From PALSA-693 sp963781155 (GTDB lineage: Bacteria > Actinomycetota > Acidimicrobiia > Acidimicrobiales > Palsa-688): a DNA stretch of 64,000 bases. The number at the start of each line of letters is the position of its first letter. The first letter of the stretch is position 1. This document shows, one piece after another, positions 53,212 through 61,864 of the stretch. The stretch is from NCBI GenBank assembly GCA_963781155.1, contig CAWAEC010000006.1:248001-312000 (forward strand), in the 5' to 3' direction. The notes under the pieces are model-generated. The model was not told the origin of the DNA and made no database searches. It was given only the letters and a program-made list of their open reading frames with translations. Both the position numbers and the translations under genes were made by a program.

Positions 53212-53321
53212 GGCGTTCCTTTCTGGAAGACAAGAGAAGGGTCCGAGTCCGCCCGCCCCTGCCTCCGTCCCCTTCACCTGCAAACAAGGTCTGGTTTCGG
53301 CTGGGCCGCTGCGATATAATC

Positions 53322-53335
53322 GGAACCGGAGTTCC
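53322..53335. promoter_or_regulatory. TetR operator 2 (GGAAC-N4-GTTCC)
   Basis: GGAAC (53322-53326) and GTTCC (53331-53335) with a 4-bp centre. It falls just downstream of the MFS transcription start predicted from the promoter at 53349-53378. Confidence 0.7.
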
Positions 53336-53348
53336 TGTTCCGCTTTCC

Positions 53349-53378
53349 ACTATACGGAACTAGGGTTCCGCTTGTCAA
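53349..53378 (-). promoter_or_regulatory. MFS promoter with operator in the spacer
   Basis: On the minus strand, TTGACA (53378-53373) and TATAGT (53354-53349) are separated by 18 nt, and that spacer contains TetR operator 1. This is a near-consensus housekeeping promoter, so the pump gene would be strongly expressed when derepressed. Confidence 0.75.
53355..53370. promoter_or_regulatory. TetR operator 1 (CGGAAC-N4-GTTCCG)
   Basis: A perfect palindrome with 6-bp arms, CGGAAC (53355-53360) and GTTCCG (53365-53370). Its centre is 34 bp from that of operator 2. Confidence 0.8.
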
Positions 53379-53397
53379 CCAGGAGGAGGCGATTTCC

Positions 53398-54015
53398 GTG
53401 GGACCGATGCCGAAGGGGGCGGCGGGGTGTGAAGTATCCGACGTTGGTGCCGGCGGCCGGCCGTTGCGGGCCGACGCCCAGCGCAACCGGGGCCACATCC
53501 TTGAGGCGGCCGAGGTGTTGTTCGCGGCCGAGGGGATAGAGGTCCCTGTCGATATGATCGCCGAGAAGGCCGGAGTGGGCGTGGGGACGCTGTACCGGCA
53601 CTTTCCCACCAAGGAGAAGCTCTGCGAGGCCATCTTGCTGGACCGGCTGTCGAGGCTCACCCTCGATGCCCGGGCGCTGGCCGAGGCCGAGGACCCGGCC
53701 GCGGCCTTCTTCGGCTTCCTGGAGCACGTCGTCGAGGAGGGGGCGGCCAAGCGGGACTTCCTGGTCGCGGTGATGGGCGCCGGCGCCGAATTCGAGATCG
53801 CGGCCGCCGACGTCAAGGAGGAGCTGCGCGACGCCCTGGACGCCCTGCTGCGCCGGGCCCAGTCGGCCGGTGCCGTCCGCCCCGACGTCACGGCGCTCAT
53901 GGTCATGTCGTTGGTGGGCGCCACCTGCCAGGCAGCCGCGCACGCCGGCGCCGCGCCCGCCGGCGACCTGCTCCCCATCATCTGCGACGGGCTGCGACCA
54001 CCGGGCCCGGGCTGA
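53398..54015 (+). CDS. TetR/AcrR-family repressor of the MFS pump
   Basis: A 205-residue regulator. The HTH reads RGHILEAAEVLFAAEGIEVPVDMIAEKAGVGVGTLYRHFPTKEKL. The C-terminal region (SagaVRPDVTALMVMSLVGATCQ) matches the pump-regulator subgroup. GTG 53398 has AGGAGGAGG 8 nt upstream. Two palindromes between it and the pump gene are the likely binding sites, so it should repress the pump until a drug-like ligand binds. Confidence 0.9.
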   Translation: MGPMPKGAAGCEVSDVGAGGRPLRADAQRNRGHILEAAEVLFAAEGIEVPVDMIAEKAGVGVGTLYRHFPTKEKLCEAILLDRLSRLTLDARALAEAEDPAAAFFGFLEHVVEEGAAKRDFLVAVMGAGAEFEIAAADVKEELRDALDALLRRAQSAGAVRPDVTALMVMSLVGATCQAAAHAGAAPAGDLLPIICDGLRPPGPG

Positions 54016-54171
54016 GCGCTTCGGACGTATCTCTGCAGGTCACACAGGGTGTTCTCGTTGCCGAAGGACCTCTAATGACCCTCTGGACCCAGTTTCGGGT
54101 TCTGGCTCGGGTCTTGTGATTTGCCAGCATCGATGTGACGGGAGCCCACGCCCATCACCTGCCCGCGGGTC

Positions 54172-55500
54172 TCAGTCGAGCGGCGAGTGCACGGCGGGCG
54201 TGAGCAGGCCGGTCAGCTGAGCGATGTCGTCGAGGGTGTCGATTCCGAGGACGGCTTTTTCGACGGCGGCCTGGCGCTCGGCAGAGATGGCTCGGCGGGT
54301 CAGCTTGGTGTATTTGTCCTGGATTTCGGCGTTCGTGAGGTTCCTGTCGCCGGTACCGCGGGGGTGCACGACTTTGGCGGTGTGGGTGGTCCCGTCCTTG
54401 AGGGTGAGGCGTACCTGGGTGGTGAGCCGCTCGTCGATTGGGAGGTTGTCGTAGGCCCGTTCGTGGTGAGTGATGGTGCGGTCGATCAACGTCCACACGT
54501 CGTCGCGGTTGATCCGGCCCTGGGTGAACTGATCGACGAGCACGTCGCCGTCGAGGAGAGCCACCGCCACCGCATAGGCGGCGTTCATCTGGGCACCGAT
54601 CACTTGAAGCGGCCGCTCCGCCTTCCAGCCACCGTGGGCGTAGGCGGCTTCGCCCATGTAGATGTCGATGCGTTGGATCTGGTTGACGTCGACCTTTGGG
54701 CGCAGCTCGAGGGCGGCGTCGATGCCGGCGTGCAGCAATCCCATCGCCGCGTAGGGCTTCACGGCGATCCGTTCGGTCTCCCAGAGTGTGCCGAGGCCGG
54801 CGTAGATCTCTTCGGGGTAGGTGCGGTGGCATTCACCGAAGACTGCCAGCCAGCCTCCGTAGGGGCGTTCGAAGACCCGCTTGATGCCGACGTAGCCCAC
54901 CGCGGCGAGGGCGGCGGCGGTCAGGCCGTTGCGGGAGGCGAAGCCGTGTTGCATGCGCTTGACCATCGATTCGTACATTGCTGACATGAGCCCGCAGGAC
55001 TGGGTCGCCGCCATCCCGAAGGCGTCCTCAAAGCCGGCGGCGTCCAATCCGTACAGCGTCCCGGCGGACGCGGCCGCGGGGATGGTGCCGAACACCACGC
55101 CCGAATGCCAGCCTCGCGAGAGCATGTCCAGGCCGCCCAGCGCCTGGCCAACCCGAGGCCCGGTCTCGTAGCCGAGAATAGCGCCGAGCAGGAAACGCTC
55201 ACCCGAGACTCGGCCCAGGCGCGGGGCGGCGGCCAGCATCGCCGGCAGGACCAGCGAGTTGCTGTGTAGCGGAGCCAAAGGATGGTAGTCGTCGAGCTCG
55301 AACCCCTGGATGAAGCTGGAGTTCAACATGGCTGCCGAGGTGGCGCTGGTCGCTCGACCGTCCCAGCCGACCAGCGCGGCATCCCCGGCGCTCTCCAGCG
55401 CGGTGACGCCCTCGACGCCAAGACGGGACCAGGACAGTTGCGCGCCCACGAGGGCACAGGCGATCCCGTCAAGCACCAGGTACTTGGCCCGGTCACGCAC
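54172..55500 (-). CDS. MmgE/PrpD-family dehydratase-like protein
   Basis: A 442-residue protein of the MmgE/PrpD (2-methylcitrate dehydratase, iminodisuccinate epimerase, aconitate decarboxylase) family. Matching stretches include LNSSFIQGFELDDYHPLAPLH, LLGAILGYETGPRVG, the WHSGVVFGTIPAAASAG block and QHGFASRNGLTAA. Recognisable homology (LATWVAHTTLDDVPPSVRDRAKYL) continues about 12 codons before GTG 55500, but no ATG, GTG or TTG exists there before an in-frame TAA, so the true start may be CTG or the 5' end may be frameshifted. Substrate unknown. Confidence 0.8.
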   Translation of the reverse strand: MRDRAKYLVLDGIACALVGAQLSWSRLGVEGVTALESAGDAALVGWDGRATSATSAAMLNSSFIQGFELDDYHPLAPLHSNSLVLPAMLAAAPRLGRVSGERFLLGAILGYETGPRVGQALGGLDMLSRGWHSGVVFGTIPAAASAGTLYGLDAAGFEDAFGMAATQSCGLMSAMYESMVKRMQHGFASRNGLTAAALAAVGYVGIKRVFERPYGGWLAVFGECHRTYPEEIYAGLGTLWETERIAVKPYAAMGLLHAGIDAALELRPKVDVNQIQRIDIYMGEAAYAHGGWKAERPLQVIGAQMNAAYAVAVALLDGDVLVDQFTQGRINRDDVWTLIDRTITHHERAYDNLPIDERLTTQVRLTLKDGTTHTAKVVHPRGTGDRNLTNAEIQDKYTKLTRRAISAERQAAVEKAVLGIDTLDDIAQLTGLLTPAVHSPLD

Positions 55501-55864
55501 GGAGGGGGGAACGTCGTCGAGGGTTGTGTGAGCGACCCAGGTGGCCAGCCGGCCCGTCGGGCCGGCAGGGTCGGTAGGGGGACGGCGGGTGGCGGTACCT
55601 GTGGTCGGCGCGCTGAGGACTTATGTTGGGTTCTCCTCGTCTCTCTTTTTTTTTCTGGCCGGAGGGGCGGTGGCCCCACGCCCGCCTTCCCAATTTCAAC
55701 CCGGACGGTCATCGATGCCACGCGCGTCGCCTGTTTGCGGCTTCGGAGGGCAATCCTCTCGCGGACCGCTAACACGCCTACGGCACTTTAAGTTGGTCGA
55801 CAGCGCAGGTCGGATCCGCAGCGTGGTAGCAAGATTAGGCTGGAGATCGTCTCCATCCGAGGCC

Positions 55865-56422
55865 TCAGGCGGCCGGGATTTCTGCCCACGGGATAATCAC
55901 GGCACGGCCAAGGAGGTGGCCGCTGATGTTGATGCCGAAGCCGAGAAAAGCTGGAGTCGAGTCGGCCCTTACCCGAAGCTCGAGCTGCCCGATCTTCTCG
56001 ATGCCCAGGGCCTGCACCACAATGACATAGCGGTGACGCCCGTCCCCGGGCGGCGGTCCCGCGCCGACGAAGCGGGCCAAGCGGGCGTCGTTGGGAAGAT
56101 GGAACGCTCCAGGTGGCAGCTGCTCGCTAGCGCCGTCCCCCGCTCCAGTTGGGAGTTCGGTCACCGACGCGGGAATATCAGCGACGGCCCAATGCCAAAA
56201 ACCTGAACCGCTCGGCGCATCAGGGTCGTATATCGTCACGGTGTAACTCTTAGTTTCTGCGGGAGCGCCAGACCACGTCAGCTGGGGCGAGACGTCGCCG
56301 CCGCCCCGAACCCCGAAGATGCCAGACATCTGTGCAAGAGGCAGCTCCTGTCCATCGGTGACGTCCGTGCTGGCCACGGTGAAGCTCGGCACCACCGGCA
56401 AGCGCGCGAACGGATCGTTCAT
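55865..56422 (-). CDS. YbhB/YbcL-family (PEBP-like) protein
   Basis: A 185-residue phosphatidylethanolamine-binding-protein homologue. The ligand-pocket motifs are IYDPDAPSGSGFWHWAVADIP and FVGAGPPPGDGRHRYVIVVQAL. The start is supported by GGAGGGAGAAC upstream of ATG 56422. No signal peptide is seen, so it should be cytoplasmic. The bacterial members' role is not defined. Confidence 0.9.
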   Translation of the reverse strand: MNDPFARLPVVPSFTVASTDVTDGQELPLAQMSGIFGVRGGGDVSPQLTWSGAPAETKSYTVTIYDPDAPSGSGFWHWAVADIPASVTELPTGAGDGASEQLPPGAFHLPNDARLARFVGAGPPPGDGRHRYVIVVQALGIEKIGQLELRVRADSTPAFLGFGINISGHLLGRAVIIPWAEIPAA

Positions 56423-56553
56423 GGCTGTTCTCCCTCCACAGTGATGGTCTAAGGAAAGGGTAATTCGGCGACTACGGGCGCTGTCTGCGAACCGCGGCCG
56501 AAGCGACGGCTGCCACGGTGTGCCGCGTCTAACCCGCCCGGCCTACGAGCAAG

Positions 56554-56991
56554 CTAATGGCCTTCTACGAGCGCTTTGAAGTTGTTGAGAGCCTCTTCGA
56601 GGCTCTTGCCATTGATGCGCTTGACGACGAGCGCATCGGCGAGCTTCCCTAACGCGCCGGCTGGCAGCGAGTAGTCAAACATCGTGCTCAGGCGTGTTCC
56701 GTCGCCTTCCGAGGTCAACTCCCAGCGCGCGCGGCCCGACAACATGCCTTCCATCTGAAAGAGCTGCAACTTGTCCGGCTGGTAGTCGAGGACCGTCTCT
56801 GTGATCGGCATGGAGATGCCGGCGGACTTGACCTTGAAAGTGACCTTGCCGCCTTCTTCGGGGTAAGGAGCCGCGATGTGGATCTCTCTCATCCCCGGAT
56901 ACCACTCGGGCCAGCGGCTTGCGTCGCTCAAGAGCGCCATCGTCTCCTGCGGCGAGGCCTTGATCTGGACACTGCGTTGCACGGTTGCCAT
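56554..56991 (-). CDS. SRPBCC-family (START/polyketide-cyclase-like) protein
   Basis: A 145-residue helix-grip protein. VQRSVQIKASPQETMALLSDASRWPEWYPGMRE is the typical opening and the C-terminal helix is MEEALNNFKALVEGH-like (SLEEALNNFKALVE). Such proteins bind hydrophobic ligands in a central cavity; the ligand is unknown. ATG 56991 follows GAGGAGAG by ~5 nt. Confidence 0.88.
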   Translation of the reverse strand: MATVQRSVQIKASPQETMALLSDASRWPEWYPGMREIHIAAPYPEEGGKVTFKVKSAGISMPITETVLDYQPDKLQLFQMEGMLSGRARWELTSEGDGTRLSTMFDYSLPAGALGKLADALVVKRINGKSLEEALNNFKALVEGH

Positions 56992-57298
56992 TGGGCTCTC
57001 CTCGCTCTTCTGTGTCGTCCGGCCCGTGAGGGCCCGGTCGAGTCAAGCGGCTGCTGCGGCCGGGCCGGACAGGACCATAGACGAGCGACCTCTTTCAGGG
57101 GTGCACGGTCACTCAAACGTCCGCGGTCCAAGCAACACCCGCAGTGCTGAAGTCACGCAGCTGCCGGCGCGAGTCGATGCCCAGGCTTCCCCTCGGGCCG
57201 AGACCGAATGCCGACCCCGGCGAGGGCACGCGCTGGCCCTGTTCCGCTACGGCTTGACGGAGAAGAGTGGGGCGCAGCCGCTCCACAACATCTGGGGC

Positions 57299-57409
57299 AT
57301 GCACAACGACGTCGCCATGGGGGCGTTGTCGCTCGGGGTGATCCTGGTCTATACGGTCCTGCTGGTCGCCTTGGCCGTGCGGCTGTTCACCAAAATGGGG
57401 ACCAGTTAA
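57299..57409 (+). CDS. possible 36-residue membrane peptide or permease tail
   Basis: MHNDVAMGALSLGVILVYTV continuing to LLVALAVRLF and ending TKMGTS gives one strong transmembrane helix. In the same frame upstream, RYGLTEKSGAQPLHNIWG could be part of a longer protein, and the whole resembles the last span of an ABC-2 permease. It may be a remnant. There is only a weak GGGG before the ATG. Confidence 0.3.
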   Translation: MHNDVAMGALSLGVILVYTVLLVALAVRLFTKMGTS

Positions 57410-57461
57410 CCGGAAGGGGGGTTGGCGGGGCGGTGCTGGGAGCCGGCGGCAGAGTTGAACT

Positions 57462-57560
57462 GGGCACGGTCCGGCCAGACGGGCACGGTAAATGTCAGAA
57501 ACGGGGGTGATGTTCGCCCACTCAGCCGGACCGTGCCCACTTACCGAGAAGTGGGCACGG
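57462..57560. repeat. cluster of inverted GGGCACGG repeats
   Basis: GGGCACGGTCCGGC (57462-57475) is a perfect 14-bp inverted repeat of GCCGGACCGTGCCC (57525-57538). CCGTGCCCACTT (57531-57542) is in turn a perfect 12-bp inverted repeat of AAGTGGGCACGG (57549-57560), loop 6 nt. Another GGGCACGGTAA is at 57481. The two stems are mutually exclusive, as in an attenuator or a multi-site operator. Confidence 0.8.
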
Positions 57561-57988
57561 TTCGCGGGGGCGTGGGGGCGGGTAGGACCGGGGTGACACA
57601 CCAACCCGCAGGTCATGCTCGACGGTCAGACCACCTGGCCCGTGGACACCGCCAACTCGACCTGGGCGCTCTGCGACACTACGGCCGGGGCAACGTAGAA
57701 CCTCCGGTCCCGGGCTCGTCGGACGGCACAACCCCAGGCGGGCCATCAAGCTGTCTGATGTACCAACGCCTGTTTCAGGGGGCCTGATGTTCCTGGACGG
57801 TTGGCACCGACATGGCAGGTCATCTCTCTTCCCAAACCAATCATGACGAGAAAGGGGTCGCCCACTATGGTGGACCACCCCTTCCTCATCGTCCCAAACG
57901 ACGAATCCGAATGAGATCAGGATCGAAGTGGCTTGCCATCTCGGCACGCGGGGGAATCGGCAGGGATCTGGGACAGCCCGGTGGTCGC

Positions 57989-57994
57989 TAGCCT
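57989..57994 (+). promoter_or_regulatory. -10 box of a probable leaderless transcript (GNAT gene)
   Basis: TAGCCT ends 8 nt before GTG 58003, with no ribosome site between. Confidence 0.45.
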
Positions 57995-58002
57995 GTTGGG
58001 CC

Positions 58003-58458
58003 GTGCAGAGTGAGTTCGTGCCGGACGATTTCAGTGTCCCGAAGGAGGTTTCCTTTGGCGAGTTCCGTTTGGAGCCGCTCGGACCTGAACATAACGCGGC
58101 GGATTACGCGGCTTGGACGTCGAGCGTCGCCCACATCCGAGCGACGCCGGGATTCCCGTGGGGGTCGTGGCCGCAGTCGATGAGCCCAGCCGCGAACTTA
58201 CGGGACCTCGAGGACCACGCCGAGGATTTCCGGCGGCGCCGGGGCTTCACCTACACGGTTCTCGACTCCGCCGGAGACGTGATGGGATGCGTGTACATTT
58301 ACCCGTCGCGCAACCAAGAAGTCGACGCGCAAGTCCGTTCGTGGGTTCGTGCCGACCGAGTTGACTTCGATTCGACGCTGGAAGAGGCGCTCCGAGCCTG
58401 GCTTCGCGATAACTGGCCGTTTCGAATCATCGACTACCGCGACCGCGGCCATGACTAA
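58003..58458 (+). CDS. GNAT-like N-acetyltransferase
   Basis: A 151-residue protein. FGEFRLEPLGPEHNAADYAAWTSSV at the N-terminus, DHAEDFRRRRGFTYTVLDSAGDVMGCVYIYPS in the middle and EVDAQVRSWVRADR, where the family's strand 4-5 region lies, fit a GNAT acyltransferase, although the acetyl-CoA loop is not clear. GTG 58003 is chosen over an upstream frame extension because of the TAGCCT box. The substrate is unknown. Confidence 0.68.
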   Translation: MQSEFVPDDFSVPKEVSFGEFRLEPLGPEHNAADYAAWTSSVAHIRATPGFPWGSWPQSMSPAANLRDLEDHAEDFRRRRGFTYTVLDSAGDVMGCVYIYPSRNQEVDAQVRSWVRADRVDFDSTLEEALRAWLRDNWPFRIIDYRDRGHD

Positions 58459-58644
58459 CCCGACACGATGAGTGCCTGGGGTCGCCGAAGCCGAGCGATC
58501 CAGGGCGCAGGGCGCGGATCGACAAGCGGGTGGTGTCCGACCCTGCGAGTTACCTGTTGGTAGAGCCAGGCTGGATGGCGTCCTCCGACGCGACCGATTA
58601 GGGGGGACTATTTGACGACCGCGTCATCTATTAGCCGCCTCCAG

Positions 58645-60331
58645 TTAACCCTGATCCTTCACCCGGGTCGGTGACCTGAGGGGCGGGGGTCCGCGAAAAC
58701 GCCCTCCTGGCAAGGGATACTGCGCTTGTCGAAGGCGTACAGGACCCCTACCAGGAGGGCACTTCTGAGGTGAACGCTACCAGCACTACCCGGCTGTTGG
58801 TGGAGACCGGCGGTGAGGGGGTGGTGGCCCATGTGGGTCTGCATGCTCTTGGTCGTTTCGGAGACCGCCTGGGTCTGGCTGATTTGCTGTCGGCTCGCAT
58901 CCCGGTCATGTCGGAGCGGCTCCCGGTTCATGACCGCGGCAAGGTGCTGGTTCAGGCCATGTTGATGATGGCGGGTGGCGGCGAGGCGTGCAGCGACATC
59001 GAGAAGTTGCGGGCCCAGCCGGCCCTGTTCGGGTCGGTGCCGTCGGACTCGACTCTGTATCGCAGCTTCTTCCAGCTCGACCCGGCGACGGTGACCGGGT
59101 TGTGGGAGGCGATGGCCCAGGCCCGCAGCGTGGTGTGGTCCCGGGCGGCAGCGACGACGGGTAAGGACATGGTGGTGTTGGACATCGACAGCTCGCTTCA
59201 TGAGATCCACTCCGAGAACAAGGAGCTGACCGGCCCGACCTATAAGGGAGGATTCGGGTTTCATCCGCTCTACTGTTTCGCCGATGCCACCGGCGAGACA
59301 CTGGCGGTCAGGCTGCGGCCGGGTAACGCCGGGGCCAACAACGTGATCGACCTGGTCGGTGTGCTCGACGCCGCCATCGACGGCCTGCCCGCCGAGATCG
59401 CTGCCGGCCACCGAGTCGGTGACGAGCCAGGGCCGCTCCGGCGCCCGTTGCAGGTGCGCGCCGACTCGGCCGCGGGGCGCAGCTTCGCCCTGGCTTGCAG
59501 GGCCCGCAATGTCGGTTTCGCGGTGGTGGCCCGCTCGAACGATCAGATCCACACAGCGATCAGTCGGGTCGCCTACGACTCCGACGCCTGGCAGCCGGCG
59601 GTCCGCCAGGACGGCGAGGTTCGCAAGGGTGCGGCCGTGGTCGAGGTCACCGATCTGGTCGACCTGTCGGACTGGCCGGCGGGAACCCGGCTGATCATCC
59701 GGCGCGAACCGCTTCACCCCGGTGCCCAGCAGAGCCTGTTCCCCTCCGAGTGCTACCGCTACTGGGGGCACTACACCGACGCCACCAGCGACCCGGTCGA
59801 TCTTGATCGTCACATGCGCGCCCACGCGCATGTCGAAGACAACATCCGCCGATTGAAGGACTCCGCGGCGGCCCGCTTCCCATTCTGCGACTTCGACGCC
59901 AACGCCGCCTGGCTCGCCGTGGTCTGCATGTCCGACGCCCTGATCCGCTGGTTCCAGCAGCTCTGCCTGACCGGACCGCTCACCGACGCTGAACCCAAGA
60001 CCCTGCGATGGTCCCTGTGGCACACCCCGGCCCGTATCGTCCATCGAGCCCGAGCCCGGATCGTGCGCATCCTCGACAACTGGCCCAGCGCCGCCTTCCT
60101 GCTCGAGGCCTACCAGCGAATCGACCTCATCACCTGAACGACGCCAGTGCCGAGAAACCCGGGCATGAGCAGATACGAACGCGCCCGATCACCCGTACCG
60201 AACGGGCCGACAACACCGAAATCATCCCTCCCTGGACTAACCCGAGCCCGAAATGGCTCCCTCACCCTCCACGATCCCTGCAACAATCACTCAGAGACCG
60301 CCCCAGCATTCTCATGAACGATCGGGGTTAA
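58645..60331 (+). mobile_element. intact IS1380-family insertion sequence flanked by TTAA
   Basis: Terminal inverted repeats CCCTGATCCTTCAC (from 58649) and the complement of CCCCGATCGTTCAT (to 60327) match at most positions. TTAA stands directly outside each end (58645-58648 and 60328-60331), as a 4-bp target duplication would. The 1679-bp element contains one complete transposase. Confidence 0.82.
58770..60137 (+). CDS. IS1380-family transposase
   Basis: A 455-residue DDE transposase. MSERLPVHDRGKVLVQAMLMMAGGGEACSDIEKLR, VVLDIDSSLHEIHSENKELTGPTYKGGFGFHPLYCF (first catalytic Asp) and DNIRRLKDSAAARFPFCDFDANAAWL near the C-terminus (catalytic Glu region) are typical of IS1380. The frame is intact. 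It starts with GTG 58770 after TGAG; no strong ribosome site. Confidence 0.92.
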   Translation: MNATSTTRLLVETGGEGVVAHVGLHALGRFGDRLGLADLLSARIPVMSERLPVHDRGKVLVQAMLMMAGGGEACSDIEKLRAQPALFGSVPSDSTLYRSFFQLDPATVTGLWEAMAQARSVVWSRAAATTGKDMVVLDIDSSLHEIHSENKELTGPTYKGGFGFHPLYCFADATGETLAVRLRPGNAGANNVIDLVGVLDAAIDGLPAEIAAGHRVGDEPGPLRRPLQVRADSAAGRSFALACRARNVGFAVVARSNDQIHTAISRVAYDSDAWQPAVRQDGEVRKGAAVVEVTDLVDLSDWPAGTRLIIRREPLHPGAQQSLFPSECYRYWGHYTDATSDPVDLDRHMRAHAHVEDNIRRLKDSAAARFPFCDFDANAAWLAVVCMSDALIRWFQQLCLTGPLTDAEPKTLRWSLWHTPARIVHRARARIVRILDNWPSAAFLLEAYQRIDLIT

Positions 60332-60407
60332 TGCTCGATTTGTCGTTGCGGCTGGTTGATGGTGCACAGTGGGTGATCACGCAATCCGAAGGGGGCAGGT
60401 GGGGACG

Positions 60408-60602
60408 ATGGTCCATCTCGATAGAACCGGCATGCATCACCGGGCCGGCTACGTTCTGGAGATGGGCTTATGGCGTGCCACCTGTCTCACTTGCGGTTAC
60501 AGCGTGACGGCTCTGCAGCGCCGACAGGCCGCGATGGAGTTCCACAATCACGCCCGCGACGCCGAGGCCCCGGTTACTCAGATGAAGGTGGATCCACGGT
60601 AA
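60408..60602 (+). CDS. small hypothetical protein with a CxxC-HxH zinc-like motif
   Basis: A 64-residue protein. YVLEMGLWRATCLTCGYSVT holds C-x2-C, and FHNHARD about 18 residues later holds two His, a possible zinc ribbon. GGTGGGGACG precedes ATG 60408. It lies directly downstream of the IS1380 copy; its own promoter is not evident. No family recognised. Confidence 0.45.
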   Translation: MVHLDRTGMHHRAGYVLEMGLWRATCLTCGYSVTALQRRQAAMEFHNHARDAEAPVTQMKVDPR

Positions 60603-60637
60603 AACCTGGCTTCCGGATCGTTGACGACCTGAGACCG

Positions 60638-60912
60638 TGACGGTTGGCTGGCTGCGCCGCGGCATCCACGCTCAGGGCCATGGGAATGGAAGGGTCCGCG
60701 GACCGGGCCAGAAGGGAGCTCCTGGCCACCGGGGAAACCGTGCGTAAACGTAGCGTCGACGCTTTGTCGGACCTGACTCCCCAAGAAGCGCAGATCGCCC
60801 GTCGCCGCCCCTGGCTGCACGAACGGCGAGATAGGTTCCCAGCTTTTCGTTAGCTCTCGAACAGTCGAGTGGCATCTGCGAAAAATCTTTACCAAGCTCG
60901 GAGGTCAGGTGG
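60638..60912 (+). pseudogene. LuxR-family regulator C-terminus, frameshifted
   Basis: DRARRELLATGETVRKR, then LTPQEAQIAR, and after a frame change CTNGEIGSQLFVSSRTVEWHLRKIFTKLG, reconstitute the end of a large LuxR-type (LAL) regulator. The shift is near 60800. The upstream ATPase part is missing and the last few codons run into the stop of the opposite gene. Remnant. Confidence 0.65.
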
Positions 60913-61864
60913 GCAGCGCGTGAAGCCAGGACACGAGACCCTCGAAGTACCGGTCCTGGTCGTCGTACATGGCCAGGTGGCTCCCTTCCGGGCAGTACAG
61001 GTAGGTGCCTTGCGGGAGGCTCGCCGCCATCGCCTCCATATGAGCCGGATCCATCGTGTCGTAGCGGGCGCCGATGACGAGGGTTGGCATGGGCAATCGA
61101 TCGAGGTCCTCGAAGCGGTCCCATTCGGCCAGCTTGGCATCGGGGCTCATGCCCATCTCGCTTGGTCCCTGAAGCGGAACGTAGATCTTCGGGTTGATGT
61201 GGGCGAACCCTCGCTGTACCGGCTCGGGCCATTCGTCGACGGGCATCCGGATGGTGTGCTCCGTGTAGTAGTGGGCGTTGAGCAGCTCCATATAGCGCGG
61301 CTGCTCAATGGCGCCCTTCTCCTCGAGCGCGAGCACTTCGGCGAGCACGTCTTGGTCCATGGCCGGCATCAGGACCTGATGGGCATAGGTCGTGTAGGCC
61401 GGAGCGCTCGCCATCATGTTGGAGATCACTAGTCCCCGCAGGTGTTCACCGTGGGCGAAGGCGTACTCCATAGCCAGGATGCCACCCCACGATTGGCCAT
61501 ACAGGACGAAATTGTTCCGGTCGAGGCCTAGGGCTCGGCGGACCTGTTCGACCTCATCGACGAAGCGGTCGAGCTCCCAGAGCGACGGCTCGTCTGGCTG
61601 GTCGGAGAACCCCGACCCGAGCTGGTCGTAGTGGTAGTACTCGATGCCCGCCGCGGGCAGGAAGCTGTCGACGGCTTCGAGGTACTCGTGAGTGGCTCCT
61701 GGGCCTCCATGGAGCAACAGCATCTTGAGGTCTGAGTTGTTGCCTATCCGTTTGGTCCACACGGAGAAGGTCCCGACGGGCGTCTCGACCGATATGCGCC
61801 GGGCTCCGCCCGACAGCCGGTCAGGCCGGTCGCTGTAGTCCAGGTAGGTGGTGATGGCACGCAT
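60905..61864 (-). CDS. proline iminopeptidase-family alpha/beta hydrolase
   Basis: A 319-residue serine peptidase of family S33. The oxyanion HGGPG motif is at residues 52-56, the nucleophile S125 lies in GQSWGG, the Asp is in GARYDTMDP (~272) and the His in EGSHLAMYDD (~299). These enzymes release N-terminal proline or act on small amides and esters. ATG 61864 is chosen (MRAITTYLDY); GAAGGG lies just upstream. Confidence 0.88.
   Translation of the reverse strand: MRAITTYLDYSDRPDRLSGGARRISVETPVGTFSVWTKRIGNNSDLKMLLLHGGPGATHEYLEAVDSFLPAAGIEYYHYDQLGSGFSDQPDEPSLWELDRFVDEVEQVRRALGLDRNNFVLYGQSWGGILAMEYAFAHGEHLRGLVISNMMASAPAYTTYAHQVLMPAMDQDVLAEVLALEEKGAIEQPRYMELLNAHYYTEHTIRMPVDEWPEPVQRGFAHINPKIYVPLQGPSEMGMSPDAKLAEWDRFEDLDRLPMPTLVIGARYDTMDPAHMEAMAASLPQGTYLYCPEGSHLAMYDDQDRYFEGLVSWLHALPT

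Larger units (their letters stand above)
57410..58002. other. 593-bp intergenic region with a GGGCACGG palindrome cluster
   Basis: No gene is recognised. Four copies of the GGGCACGG octamer (three forward, one reverse) lie between 57462 and 57560, forming two overlapping perfect stem-loops. Confidence 0.5.

Noticed and set aside
58659..60044. 461-codon minus-strand frame opposite the IS1380 transposase
   Set aside because: Antisense shadow spanning the element, including its end; composition is not protein-like.
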